From the NCBI GenBank assembly GCA_900554555.1, contig USIC01000051.1, forward strand, positions 1 through 6,432: 6,432 nucleotides of DNA. Direction: 5' to 3'. The notes beneath the pieces are model-generated. The model saw only the letters and a program-made list of their open reading frames with translations, made no database searches and had not been told where the DNA came from. Every line of letters begins with the position of its first letter. Position 1 is the first letter of the stretch. The translations under genes and the position numbers were made by a program. This stretch comes from an uncultured Solobacterium sp. (GTDB taxonomy: Bacteria > Bacillota_I > Bacilli_A > Erysipelotrichales > Erysipelotrichaceae). This document shows positions 1 to 5,918 of the stretch, piece by piece.

Positions 1-44
1 CACCGAGATCTACACTCTTTCCCTACACGACGCTCTTCCGATCT
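1..44 (+). other. Illumina P5/universal adapter contamination
   Basis: These 44 bases match the 3' part of the Illumina P5/TruSeq universal adapter from memory. They begin CACCGAGATCTACAC and end in GCTCTTCCGATCT, so only the first 14 bases of the 58-base oligo are missing. The adapter is oriented as in a library molecule, with its 3' end joined directly to the genomic insert at base 45. The segment is synthetic and should be trimmed. It also shows that the left edge is the end of a sequenced fragment, so nothing upstream of uvrB residue ~400 can be inferred. An exact match of this length cannot be chance. Confidence 0.98.
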
Positions 45-46
45 CA

Positions 47-835
47 CCTGGTGACTTTGAATTAGAAGCCGTGGATCATCATGTAACGGAACAGATTATT
101 CGTCCGACCGGATTACTAGATCCAAAGATTACAGTCAAGCCAACTAAAGGACAGATTGATGATATCTGTGAAGCACTTGATGCAAGACTTAAACGCAATG
201 AACGTGTGTTAATTACAACATTAACTGTACGTATGGCAGAAGATCTTACTGCGTATCTGAAAGAACGTGGATATAAGATTGCGTATTTACACCATGAGAC
301 AAAGACCTTGGAACGTACCGAAGTCATTCGTGATTTACGTTTAGGAAAGGTTGATGCGATTGTCGGTATTAACTTGTTGCGTGAAGGTTTGGATATTCCT
401 GAAGTATCATTGGTATGTATCTTAGATGCGGACAAAGAAGGTTTCTTACGTAGTCATCGTTCTTTAATTCAGACGATTGGACGTGCTGCTCGTAATGCGA
501 ATGGTGAAGTCTACATGTACGCAGACGTCATGACAGATTCTATGCGTTACGCAATTAACGAAACAGAGCGTCGCCGTAAGATTCAAGAAGCGTATAACGC
601 AGAACATGGTATTATCCCTACAACGGTCAAGAAGAATGTTGAAGAGGCGATTCGTGGCAAAGAGACCAAAGAAATGGCTGCGAAATACATGCAGAAGAAA
701 GCGAAACTTTCTCAGAAAGATAAGGCAAAACTCATCGCAGATATGGAAGTTGAAATGCGTGAAGCAGCCGCAAGTCTAAACTTTGAAAGAGCAGCTGAAC
801 TTCGTGATATTCTCTTTGAATTAAAATCAGAGTAA
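47..835 (+). CDS. uvrB: UvrABC system protein B (excinuclease helicase subunit), C-terminal part, 5' truncated
   Basis: UvrB is the damage-verifying DNA helicase-like subunit of the cytoplasmic UvrABC nucleotide excision repair complex. It is loaded by UvrA and recruits UvrC. The visible 262 residues are the C-terminal ~40% of a protein usually about 650-680 aa long. In frame from base 47 the protein reads PGDFELEA, then the family hallmark [12 protein letters not shown]. Helicase domain 2 follows, with motif V ([15 protein letters not shown], near residue 107) and motif VI (QTIGRAARN, near 142). Then come the [14 protein letters not shown] segment and a C-terminal UVR domain (about 226-260, [11 protein letters not shown]), which contacts UvrC. 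The reading frame is open up to the adapter junction, so the GTG at 71 is an internal valine and not the start. The Walker A motif and beta-hairpin lie outside the window. The usual neighbour uvrA does not follow; a membrane-protein gene starts 3 bases after the stop. Confidence 0.97.
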   Translation, partial: PGDFELEAVDHHVTEQIIRPTGLLDPKITVKPTKGQIDDICEALDARLKRNERVLITTLTVRMAEDLTAYLKERGYKIAYLHHETKTLERTEVIRDLRLGKVDAIVGINLLREGLDIPEVSLVCILDADKEGFLRSHRSLIQTIGRAARNANGEVYMYADVMTDSMRYAINETERRRKIQEAYNAEHGIIPTTVKKNVEEAIRGKETKEMAAKYMQKKAKLSQKDKAKLIADMEVEMREAAASLNFERAAELRDILFELKSE

Positions 836-838
836 ATT

Positions 839-1363
839 ATGAAAACAGATATTGTACAAGAAGAACCAAAACTGATTTTGAAATATCCGTATCAGGCTAA
901 ATTGAATCAGGTAGCCTTTGTGGCTATCGTAGCTTTCTCTTTGATTGTGATATGGATACTAAAATATCTGATTCAAATCGAAACGGATGAATCAGATAGA
1001 ATGATTATAGCTATCGTCGTGGTTTGTGTACCGATACTTCTTTGTTTGATAGCTTGTTATTTGTATCTACATGCAGTGAAAATAGAAGTTGATAAAGACA
1101 ATATTGTAAAATACTATAGCTTTGAAAGTAGAGGACATAGTGTATTGCATTTTGGATTTAAACTTGAAGATGTTGAAGAAATCAAAGTGCGTAAATATCC
1201 ATTTTATTGTTCGAAGTTAACGATGAAAATCAAAAATCCAATCTTTTATGGATTTTGCAAGAAGAAGTTAGAAAAGTCATTGTCTATCAGTGTCATCGCT
1301 GATAGAGGGGCAGTGGATAGTTTTATCCAAGATATTTTGCATAAGCATTCAGATGCATATTAA
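839..1363 (+). CDS. Hypothetical two-helix membrane protein
   Basis: I do not recognise a named family for this 174-residue protein. It has a short basic N-terminal segment, a hydrophobic helix at about residues 24-45, a short acidic loop (ETDESD, 48-53), a second helix at about 55-77, and then a ~95-residue soluble C-terminal part. That part alternates charged and hydrophobic residues and looks beta-rich. Two N-terminal helices followed by a beta-rich tail resemble small bacterial PH-like (YcxB-type) membrane proteins, but this is only a structural analogy. The acidic inter-helix loop and lysine-rich flanks suggest a cytoplasmic C-terminus by the positive-inside rule. ATG at 839 lies 3 bases after the uvrB stop, with only a weak AGAG upstream, so translation is probably coupled to uvrB. 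A terminator follows. It is AT-richer than uvrB. No repair role can be inferred from position alone. Confidence 0.7.
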   Translation: MKTDIVQEEPKLILKYPYQAKLNQVAFVAIVAFSLIVIWILKYLIQIETDESDRMIIAIVVVCVPILLCLIACYLYLHAVKIEVDKDNIVKYYSFESRGHSVLHFGFKLEDVEEIKVRKYPFYCSKLTMKIKNPIFYGFCKKKLEKSLSISVIADRGAVDSFIQDILHKHSDAY

Positions 1364-1390
1364 GTTTTGAATGTCATGAAATTTACTGCA

Positions 1391-1420
1391 AAAATGTTCC
1401 TGCATAGGGAGCATTTTTTT
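1391..1420 (+). terminator. Rho-independent terminator after the uvrB unit
   Basis: AAAATGTTCC (1391-1400) pairs with GGAGCATTTT (1408-1417) through 10 bp including one G-U. The loop is 7 bases and a run of seven T residues ends at 1420. It closes the uvrB-membrane protein transcript and lies directly upstream of the next promoter. Confidence 0.8.
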
Positions 1421-1430
1421 ACAGTTCGAG

Positions 1431-1436
1431 TATAAT
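1431..1436 (+). promoter_or_regulatory. Promoter -10 box for the aminotransferase-regulator operon
   Basis: A perfect TATAAT lies 25 bases upstream of the aminotransferase ATG and just after the terminator T-run. At a 16-18 base spacing the -35 position falls inside the terminator hairpin (around 1407-1414) and shows no good TTGACA match. The promoter may therefore be weak or depend on an activator. The predicted start of transcription is near 1443. A dyad, GTAC-GAG-GTAC (1446-1456), sits just downstream and overlaps the ribosome binding site GAGG (1450-1453). Confidence 0.5.
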
Positions 1437-1461
1437 AGAGGGGACGTACGAGGTACAAACT

Positions 1462-2637
1462 ATGGATTATACAAAGTTAGTAGCAAAAAGAGCAGTAAAT
1501 ATGAAACCATCGGGAATTCGTAAATTCTTCGATTTGGTTGCGGAAATACCAGATTGCATATCACTGAGTGTTGGTGAGCCTGATTTCAAGACACCATGGG
1601 ATATACGTGATGCGGCAATTCATACCATTGAACTAGGTAAGACACAATATACGACGAATGCAGGTTTAAAGGAGTTACGTCTTGCGATTCGTGAATATCT
1701 GCTTCGTAAATATAATCTGGATTACGATATTGATCAGATGATTGCGACAGTAGGCGCAAGTGAAGGAATTGACCTCGTATTTCGTACCATTGTGGAAGAT
1801 GGAGATGAGATCATCTTGCCAGATCCTGGATACGTTACGTATCAACCGACAGCTACTTTTGCGGGTGCGAAAGTAAAGTATGTAAAGGCTAAAGTTGAAA
1901 ATGATTTTAGAATCCAGGCGGCAGATATCAAGGCTGCGATTACAGATAAGACAAAGGCAATTCTACTATCTTACCCAAATAATCCAACAGGCGCAGTTTT
2001 ATCTTATGAAGAGATGAAAGAAATCGCAGAAGTATTACGGGATACAAATATTCTTGTCATCTCTGATGAAATCTATTCTGAACTAATTTACGGGGATAGT
2101 AAGTTTACTTCCTTCGCATCGATTCCAGGAATGAAGGAAAGAACCATCGTATTAAATGGTTTCTCGAAGACCTTTTCTATGACAGGCTGGCGTTTGGGAT
2201 ATGTACTAGCGCCAAGAGAACTAATCAAGGTGATGTTAAAGGTGCATCAAAACTGTGTTATGGCAGCACCTACCGTGAGCCAATATGCGGCAATCACAGC
2301 ATTACGTGATTGTGATAGAGATGTTGAAGAGATGCGTAAACAATATGATATGCGTCGTCAGTATTGTGTACGTAAGCTCAATGAAATGGGATTAGAAACA
2401 TTTGAACCAAAGGGTGCCTTCTATGTCTTCCCGAATATTTCTAGTCTTGGTATGACGAGTGATGAGTTCTGTGAGAAGTTATTGAATGAACAACATGTCG
2501 CAATTATTCCTGGTACTGCATTTGGAGAAAGTGGACAGGGTTTTGCGAGAATTAGTTATGCGTATAGTATTGAACACTTGCAAGAAGCGATGAGACGTAT
2601 TGCACAGTTTATAAAGGATCACAAAGGAGATAAATAA
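1462..2637 (+). CDS. Class I/II PLP-dependent aminotransferase (AlaT-like)
   Basis: A fold-type I aminotransferase of 391 aa, the normal length, acting in the cytoplasm to move an amino group between an amino acid and a 2-oxo acid. Visible landmarks are LSVGEPDF (35-42), TQYTTNAG near 61-68, DPGYVTYQP (121-129), and YPNNPTG (171-177), whose Asn174 contacts PLP. Others are SDEIYSELIY (201-210) with Asp202 for the pyridine nitrogen and Tyr205, SKTFSMTGWRLGY (235-247) with the Schiff-base Lys236 and phosphate-binding Arg244, and FARIS (361-365) with Arg363 for the substrate carboxylate. All catalytic residues are present. ATG 1462 has GAGG 8 bases upstream. The Lrp/AsnC gene starts 1 base after the stop, a pairing also known from Bacillus subtilis alaT/alaR, so alanine or a similar amino acid is a plausible substrate. 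The family also includes aspartate and aromatic aminotransferases, so the substrate is not proven. Confidence 0.93.
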   Translation: MDYTKLVAKRAVNMKPSGIRKFFDLVAEIPDCISLSVGEPDFKTPWDIRDAAIHTIELGKTQYTTNAGLKELRLAIREYLLRKYNLDYDIDQMIATVGASEGIDLVFRTIVEDGDEIILPDPGYVTYQPTATFAGAKVKYVKAKVENDFRIQAADIKAAITDKTKAILLSYPNNPTGAVLSYEEMKEIAEVLRDTNILVISDEIYSELIYGDSKFTSFASIPGMKERTIVLNGFSKTFSMTGWRLGYVLAPRELIKVMLKVHQNCVMAAPTVSQYAAITALRDCDRDVEEMRKQYDMRRQYCVRKLNEMGLETFEPKGAFYVFPNISSLGMTSDEFCEKLLNEQHVAIIPGTAFGESGQGFARISYAYSIEHLQEAMRRIAQFIKDHKGDK

Positions 2638-2638
2638 G

Positions 2639-3130
2639 ATGGACAACATAAAGTTAATTGACTTACTTGTACAAAATCCACGTGCAAGTATTACAGATTT
2701 AGCAGATATTCTTGGTGAAACAGAAGAATCTGTTAACAGTGCAAAGAAAGAACTAGAAGAGAAGAAAATTATCTGTGGTTACCATACGATGGTGAATTGG
2801 GACAAGGCAAATATCGACCATGTGGATGCGATGATTGGCGTTAGCGCAAAACCAGAACGTGGTAGCGGCTACGATAAGATTGCGGAAAGAATTGCACACT
2901 TTCCAGAAGTGAGTAGTCTATTCCTCATGAGTGGTAATTCTGAGTTCTTGGTAAATGTTAATGGAAAGACAATGCGTGAGGTCGCTGACTTCGTCGGTGA
3001 AAAGTTAGCACCAATTGAGGGTGTTGCGGCTACCGTCACAATGTTTGTGTTAAAGAAGTATAAGGTAAATGGTGTAACCATGGACCTGCACAGTGAAGCA
3101 GGCGACGAGAGAATGCCAGTATCCGCATAA
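2639..3130 (+). CDS. Lrp/AsnC-family transcriptional regulator (AlaR-like)
   Basis: A 163-residue feast/famine regulator that binds DNA and senses a small ligand, usually an amino acid. The N-terminal winged helix-turn-helix spans about residues 4-55 (LADILGETEESVNSAKKELEEK carries the turn and recognition helices). The RAM ligand-binding and dimerisation domain spans about 62-143, with the core LMSGNSEFLVNV (96-107) and a closing strand VTMFVLKKYK. ATG 2639 is preceded at an 8-base gap by AAAGGAGA (2623-2630), which lies inside the end of the aminotransferase gene. The two are therefore one transcript and probably translationally coupled. I infer that the regulator controls its own operon in response to the aminotransferase's amino acid. 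The last ~15 residues after the RAM domain are a non-conserved polar tail. Family assignment is firm; the ligand is unknown. Confidence 0.92.
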   Translation: MDNIKLIDLLVQNPRASITDLADILGETEESVNSAKKELEEKKIICGYHTMVNWDKANIDHVDAMIGVSAKPERGSGYDKIAERIAHFPEVSSLFLMSGNSEFLVNVNGKTMREVADFVGEKLAPIEGVAATVTMFVLKKYKVNGVTMDLHSEAGDERMPVSA

Positions 3131-3141
3131 ATAGCGAGTAG

Positions 3142-3180
3142 AATCACTTTTTTGTCAGAAAGACAGAAGTGATTTTTCTT
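3142..3180 (+). terminator. Rho-independent terminator after the Lrp/AsnC gene
   Basis: AATCACTT (3142-3149) pairs with AAGTGATT (3167-3174). An inner TGTC/GACA helix (3153-3156 with 3162-3165) caps it, and a T-rich tail runs to about 3181. It ends the aminotransferase-regulator operon, and its tail merges with the -35 region of the next promoter. Confidence 0.85.
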
Positions 3181-3210
3181 TACTTTTGTTTGGAGAAATG
3201 GTACTATACT
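3179..3210 (+). promoter_or_regulatory. Probable promoter of the rpsF-ssb-rpsR operon
   Basis: A -35-like TTTACT (3179-3184) lies 17 bases before TACTAT (3202-3207). An overlapping, better -10 match, TATACT, sits at 3205-3210 but at a 20-base spacing. Transcription would begin around 3211-3217, immediately before a structured leader. The -35 overlaps the T-tract of the preceding terminator, giving a very compact junction. The exact start site cannot be decided from sequence. Confidence 0.5.
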
Positions 3211-3211
3211 G

Positions 3212-3274
3212 TGGCGAGTGGGTTACTCCCGCTCCTTGCCAGAAATGGCCGTTAGACCAGAAGGAGGTGTACGG
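3212..3274 (+). promoter_or_regulatory. Structured rpsF leader, possible S6:S18 autoregulatory element
   Basis: GAGTGGG (3216-3222) pairs with CCCGCTC (3228-3234) around the loop TTACT. The helix can be lengthened by TGGC (3212-3215) with GCCA (3238-3241) across a 3-base bulge. The same GCCA can instead pair with a second TGGC (3246-3249) across a GAAA tetraloop of the GNRA type, so the two folds exclude each other. CCGT (3249-3252) can pair with ACGG (3271-3274), enclosing the Shine-Dalgarno AAGGAGGTG. Many bacteria regulate rpsF operons by binding of the S6:S18 dimer to a leader RNA; I infer that role here from position and structure and have not verified it against the known consensus. Confidence 0.45.
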
Positions 3275-3275
3275 A

Positions 3276-3581
3276 ATGAAGAAGTATGAAGTCATGTACA
3301 TCATCAATGAATCTGTTGAAACAGAGAAGAGAGCTGAATTAATCGAGACTCTCAGCAAGATCATCACTGACAACGGTGGTAAGATTGCAAAGACAGATGA
3401 ATGGGGCATGCGTGAATTCGCATATCGCATTGATGACATGAAGAAGGGTTACTATGTAGTAACAGCATTTGAAGCAGATAATGCCTGCGTTAAGGAATTC
3501 GATCGTTTGATGAGAATCAACGCAAATGTTGTTCGTTTCATGATTACCCGTGACGAAGCTCCGGCTAAGGGAGCTAAGTAA
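3276..3581 (+). CDS. rpsF: Small ribosomal subunit protein bS6
   Basis: A 101-residue protein of the 30S platform that binds 16S rRNA as a heterodimer with S18. Its length and sequence are typical: KKYEVMYII at the N-terminal beta strand, EWGMREFAYRIDDMKKGYYV (residues 43-62) in the central ferredoxin-like fold, and FDRLMRINANVVRFMITRDE towards the C-terminus, ending in a short Lys/Ala-rich tail. The start at ATG 3276 is chosen because a near-perfect AAGGAGGTG (3261-3269) sits at the right distance and family proteins begin MKKYE. An in-frame TTG at 3186 would add 30 residues that resemble nothing in the family and that overlap the promoter. The stop TAA (3579-3581) shares one base with the ssb start, so the genes are coupled. 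Confidence 0.96.
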   Translation: MKKYEVMYIINESVETEKRAELIETLSKIITDNGGKIAKTDEWGMREFAYRIDDMKKGYYVVTAFEADNACVKEFDRLMRINANVVRFMITRDEAPAKGAK

Positions 3582-4063
3582 TGATTAACCGCGTTGTTTT
3601 GGTTGGTAGACTGACACGTGATGTTGAAGTTCGTAAGACAGCTAGTGGCTTATCCGTTGCGACATTTACTGTTGCATGTGATCGTCGTATGGCTCGTGGA
3701 CAGGATGGAAACAATCAACAGTCTGCAGACTTCATCAGTTGTGTCGCTTGGCGACAAGCTGCCGATTTCTTAGGCTCATATGCACGTAAGGGTGCGTTAG
3801 TGGGTGTTGAAGGAAGAATCCAGACACGTAACTATGATCGTGATGGACAGAAGGTTTATGTTACAGAAATCGTTTGCGATACTGTAAACTTACTTGAATC
3901 TAAGAGTCAATCACAGAGCAGAGCACAAAACAGTGGTTATCAAGACAACAGTTATCAACAGCCGTATTCACAACCAAAACCATCTACAAATGATGATTTT
4001 GTGAGTGATGACTTCGGCGCAGGAATCGGAATGGATATTTCCAGCGATGACCTGCCATTCTAA
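3581..4063 (+). CDS. ssb: Single-stranded DNA-binding protein
   Basis: SSB coats single-stranded DNA during replication, recombination and repair and recruits partner proteins through its C-terminal tip. This 160-residue protein has the OB fold at about 1-107 ([33 protein letters not shown] with Trp57, [16 protein letters not shown], and [15 protein letters not shown]). A disordered linker rich in Gln, Ser and Asn spans 108-145, and the canonical acidic tip DDLPF closes the protein. Everything needed for tetramer formation and partner binding appears present. The ATG overlaps the rpsF stop in TAATG, and AAGGGAG (3567-3573) serves as ribosome binding site. Its position between rpsF and rpsR is the conserved bacterial arrangement of the chromosomal, housekeeping SSB, which argues against a plasmid or phage copy. 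Confidence 0.97.
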   Translation: MINRVVLVGRLTRDVEVRKTASGLSVATFTVACDRRMARGQDGNNQQSADFISCVAWRQAADFLGSYARKGALVGVEGRIQTRNYDRDGQKVYVTEIVCDTVNLLESKSQSQSRAQNSGYQDNSYQQPYSQPKPSTNDDFVSDDFGAGIGMDISSDDLPF

Positions 4064-4080
4064 ATAAAGGAGAACAGACA

Positions 4081-4311
4081 ATGGCATTCAGAAAACAAAG
4101 AATGGGCCGCAGAAAGGTCTGCTACTTTACAAAAAACAACATCACTTATATTGATTATAAGGATGTAGAGCTCTTGAAGAAATTCGTTAGCGCAAATGGA
4201 AAGATTACTCCACGTCGCGTTACAGGAACTCGTGCGAAGTACCAGAGAATGTTAGCAATCGCTATCAAGCGTGCTCGTCAAATGGCTTTATTACCATACG
4301 TAGAAGACTAA
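4081..4311 (+). CDS. rpsR: Small ribosomal subunit protein bS18
   Basis: A 76-residue protein of the 30S platform and the partner of S6. Hallmarks are a basic N-terminal arm ([13 protein letters not shown]), [17 protein letters not shown], and the rRNA-binding segment [17 protein letters not shown] followed by [13 protein letters not shown]. The length is standard. AAAGGAGA (4066-4073) lies 7 bases before ATG, and the gap after the ssb stop is 17 bases with no promoter, so it is the third gene of the operon. Cys14 is present but position 17, where zinc-binding (C+) S18 variants carry the second cysteine of a CxxC, is Thr. This looks like a zinc-free form with one retained cysteine. Confidence 0.97.
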   Translation: MAFRKQRMGRRKVCYFTKNNITYIDYKDVELLKKFVSANGKITPRRVTGTRAKYQRMLAIAIKRARQMALLPYVED

Positions 4312-4318
4312 TGACACA

Positions 4319-4350
4319 AACGACTATCCATGTAGGTAGTCGTTTTTTCT
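4319..4350 (+). terminator. Rho-independent terminator after rpsR
   Basis: AACGACTATCC (4319-4329) pairs with GGTAGTCGTT (4335-4344), a 10-bp stem with one bulged T and the loop ATGTA. The T-run spans 4343-4348. It closes the rpsF-ssb-rpsR operon and marks the end of recognisable chromosomal backbone before the mobile DNA. Confidence 0.9.
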
Positions 4351-4408
4351 ATTATGAAATCAGGAATAATCTAGTCCTGATCATAGAGAAAAAACTTCAG
4401 AAGAAGAA

Positions 4409-4414
4409 TATGAT
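4409..4414 (+). promoter_or_regulatory. Possible -10 box for the IS110 leader RNA
   Basis: TATGAT, one mismatch from TATAAT, would start transcription at about 4418-4421. That is right at the foot of the first stem-loop of the candidate bridge RNA. No convincing -35 box is seen at the usual distance (4386-4391 reads AGAGAA). The assignment rests on the good fit with the RNA structure. Confidence 0.35.
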
Positions 4415-4416
4415 AT

Positions 4417-4600
4417 AGAGGTCAGGAACACTAGAATGTTTCTGGCCTTTCTCGTACAGGCATGTATGGGAATTGGTCTGGGTAAAGTGAGAACGTACTC
4501 TTTTTTAGACCAGTGATATCATTGAGTCCGTCACAAAAAACGTTCTGCTTCCCTCCTATATTCTTAGGCTGCTTTATCAAGATGACAATCCAGGAAACAG
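4417..4600 (+). ncRNA. Candidate IS110 bridge RNA in the element's left end
   Basis: IS110 recombinases act with a bridge RNA of about 180 bases made of a 5' stem-loop, a target-binding loop and a donor-binding loop. Three matching elements can be read here in order. First is a 14-bp stem, 4417-4430 with 4437-4450, loop CTAGAA, held together partly by three G-U pairs. Second is a stem ATTGGTCT (4472-4479) with AGACCAGT (4507-4514), one G-U pair, enclosing 27 bases. Third is CTGCTTCC (4545-4552) with GGAAACAG (4593-4600), one A-C mismatch, enclosing 40 bases with a small CCTA/TAGG hairpin at 4555-4568. The total span is 184 bases. The G-U pairs indicate a fold that matters as RNA rather than as a DNA palindrome. 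I could not assign the guide segments to target or donor sequence. The rest of 4351-4697 shows nothing else I recognise. Confidence 0.55.
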
Positions 4601-4697
4601 TTAGATATGTCGTATATAAGCCAGAAAAATAGTCGGATGTGGGGATGGGAAGTTTACCAAGACATTATGCATATCAGAAAGAAAGGAGTATTCCATC

Positions 4698-5918
4698 ATG
4701 GAAGGACCAATCATTACAGTGGATGTATCAAAGGGTTCCTGTCATTACCAGCCTTTCATAGAGAATGGGCATCCGATGAGAAAACCAAAACAGCTTTCAG
4801 CTACGATTGATGGTTTCCAGAAATTAGGGCAAACTATCAAGGACCTTGAAGCCAAGACAGAACGAGAAGATATACCAGTTATCTTTGAGGCTACAGGTGT
4901 CTATCATCGACCACTACAAAAATATCTTGAAGACCACAAGATAAGGTACTACATCATTTCACCATTATTATCTGCGACCTATCGTAAGACCGACCTACAT
5001 AGTAATAAGACAGACGCATTAGACTGTGCACATATCGCCAAAGCATACTATTGTGAGAAGGAGCTAAGACAATATCAAGCACAACCACAAGAGTACAAAA
5101 GACTCTATCAATTGAGCCGTATATATGAAAGTGAGTTGGTTCATCTTCGGAAACGCAAAGTGAGTTTGAGATCCATGCTGGATATCATATATCCAAGGAT
5201 TGATAAGACCTTTAAAGGGAATCAAAATCTGTATGATCCAATCCCAATGGAGATATTGAAAAGATATCCTCATCCATCCTTACTTTTGAGCCATAGAGAG
5301 GATACCATCGTTAAGACCGTTGGGCATCGTACAGGTCATTTAAAAGGATATACAGAAAGAATCGTACATAAGATCTACGAGAAGGCAAAGGAGTGCTATT
5401 CAGGATGTGAAATCAATGATATAGAAGTAGTCAAGTTGCCAAGCTTGATAGAGAACGTGCAGGAACAGAAGAAAAAATGCGATTCACTATTGAAGGAAAT
5501 GATAGAGATAGCACGAACATGTCCTTATTTCGCATCTGTTGTTAGTATTGTTGGAATCGGAGAGAATCTGGCAGCCCGTATCATAGCAGAGCTTGGAGAT
5601 GTGAACCGATTTGATAACAGAGCAGCCATCGTGGCATATGCAGGCTTGAATCCAAAGATACAACAATCCGGTGATATCGATGGACTGCATCTCAAGATAT
5701 CAAAGAAAGGCAATAAGCATTTGCGATGTCTTTTATATCTTGGTGCACAATGTAATTATCGATTGCGCAAAGAAGATCCACTATATGAATTTACCAAAAA
5801 GAAAAGACAGCAGACCCAATGCCCATTGTCGTCTAAAGCTGCCTATACTGCTAGTGCTCATAAATTACTGGTCATAATCTATAGCCTATGTAAGAATGGT
5901 ACTCTATATCATTCTTAG
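4698..5918 (+). CDS. IS110-family DEDD recombinase/transposase
   Basis: An RNA-guided recombinase that inserts and excises its IS110 element. Two domains are visible. The N-terminal RuvC-like domain has Asp9 (ITVDVSKG), Glu64 (IFEATGVYH), Asp106 and Asp109 (NKTDALDCAHIAK). The C-terminal Tnp domain (Transposase_20 type) has SIVGIGENLAARIIAELGD at about 283-301 and AYAGLNPKIQQSGD, where Ser324 is the likely catalytic serine, followed by ISKKGNKHLR. The Glu-Asp-Asp spacing of 42 and 3 residues matches what I recall for IS621 (Glu60, Asp102, Asp105). A helical linker rich in charged residues joins the domains. At 406 aa it is within the family's range, with no frameshift, so it is probably active. 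ATG 4698 has AAAGGAG (4682-4688) at a 9-base gap. The protein cannot be placed in a named IS without a database search. Confidence 0.93.
   Translation: MEGPIITVDVSKGSCHYQPFIENGHPMRKPKQLSATIDGFQKLGQTIKDLEAKTEREDIPVIFEATGVYHRPLQKYLEDHKIRYYIISPLLSATYRKTDLHSNKTDALDCAHIAKAYYCEKELRQYQAQPQEYKRLYQLSRIYESELVHLRKRKVSLRSMLDIIYPRIDKTFKGNQNLYDPIPMEILKRYPHPSLLLSHREDTIVKTVGHRTGHLKGYTERIVHKIYEKAKECYSGCEINDIEVVKLPSLIENVQEQKKKCDSLLKEMIEIARTCPYFASVVSIVGIGENLAARIIAELGDVNRFDNRAAIVAYAGLNPKIQQSGDIDGLHLKISKKGNKHLRCLLYLGAQCNYRLRKEDPLYEFTKKKRQQTQCPLSSKAAYTASAHKLLVIIYSLCKNGTLYHS

Noticed and set aside
71..73. GTG as the start of uvrB
   Set aside because: The frame is open upstream to the adapter and encodes conserved UvrB sequence (PGDFELEA), so this is an internal valine of a truncated gene.
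79..435. Minus-strand frame of 118 codons
   Set aside because: A shadow of uvrB on the opposite strand with low-complexity, unrecognisable translation.
3186..3275. N-terminal extension of rpsF from TTG 3186
   Set aside because: It overlaps the promoter and leader, has no family similarity, and ATG 3276 has an excellent ribosome binding site.
3155..3439. Minus-strand frame of 94 codons across the rpsF promoter
   Set aside because: It covers a terminator, a promoter and half of rpsF; no start signals and no familiar protein.
4613..4620. TATATAAG as a separate promoter for the recombinase
   Set aside because: No -35 match at a suitable distance; in this AT-rich region such matches are common.
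4351..4697. CRISPR array, tRNA or riboswitch in the long non-coding stretch
   Set aside because: No regularly spaced repeats, no cloverleaf and no known aptamer core; the structures fit an IS110 bridge RNA better.
4607..4810. Small plus-strand frame (67 codons) overlapping the start of the IS110 gene
   Set aside because: No ribosome binding site or recognisable protein; it overlaps the recombinase's real reading frame and the 3' side of the candidate RNA.
5487..5877. Several short frames inside the recombinase gene on both strands
   Set aside because: All are out-of-frame shadows of the conserved C-terminal recombinase domain.
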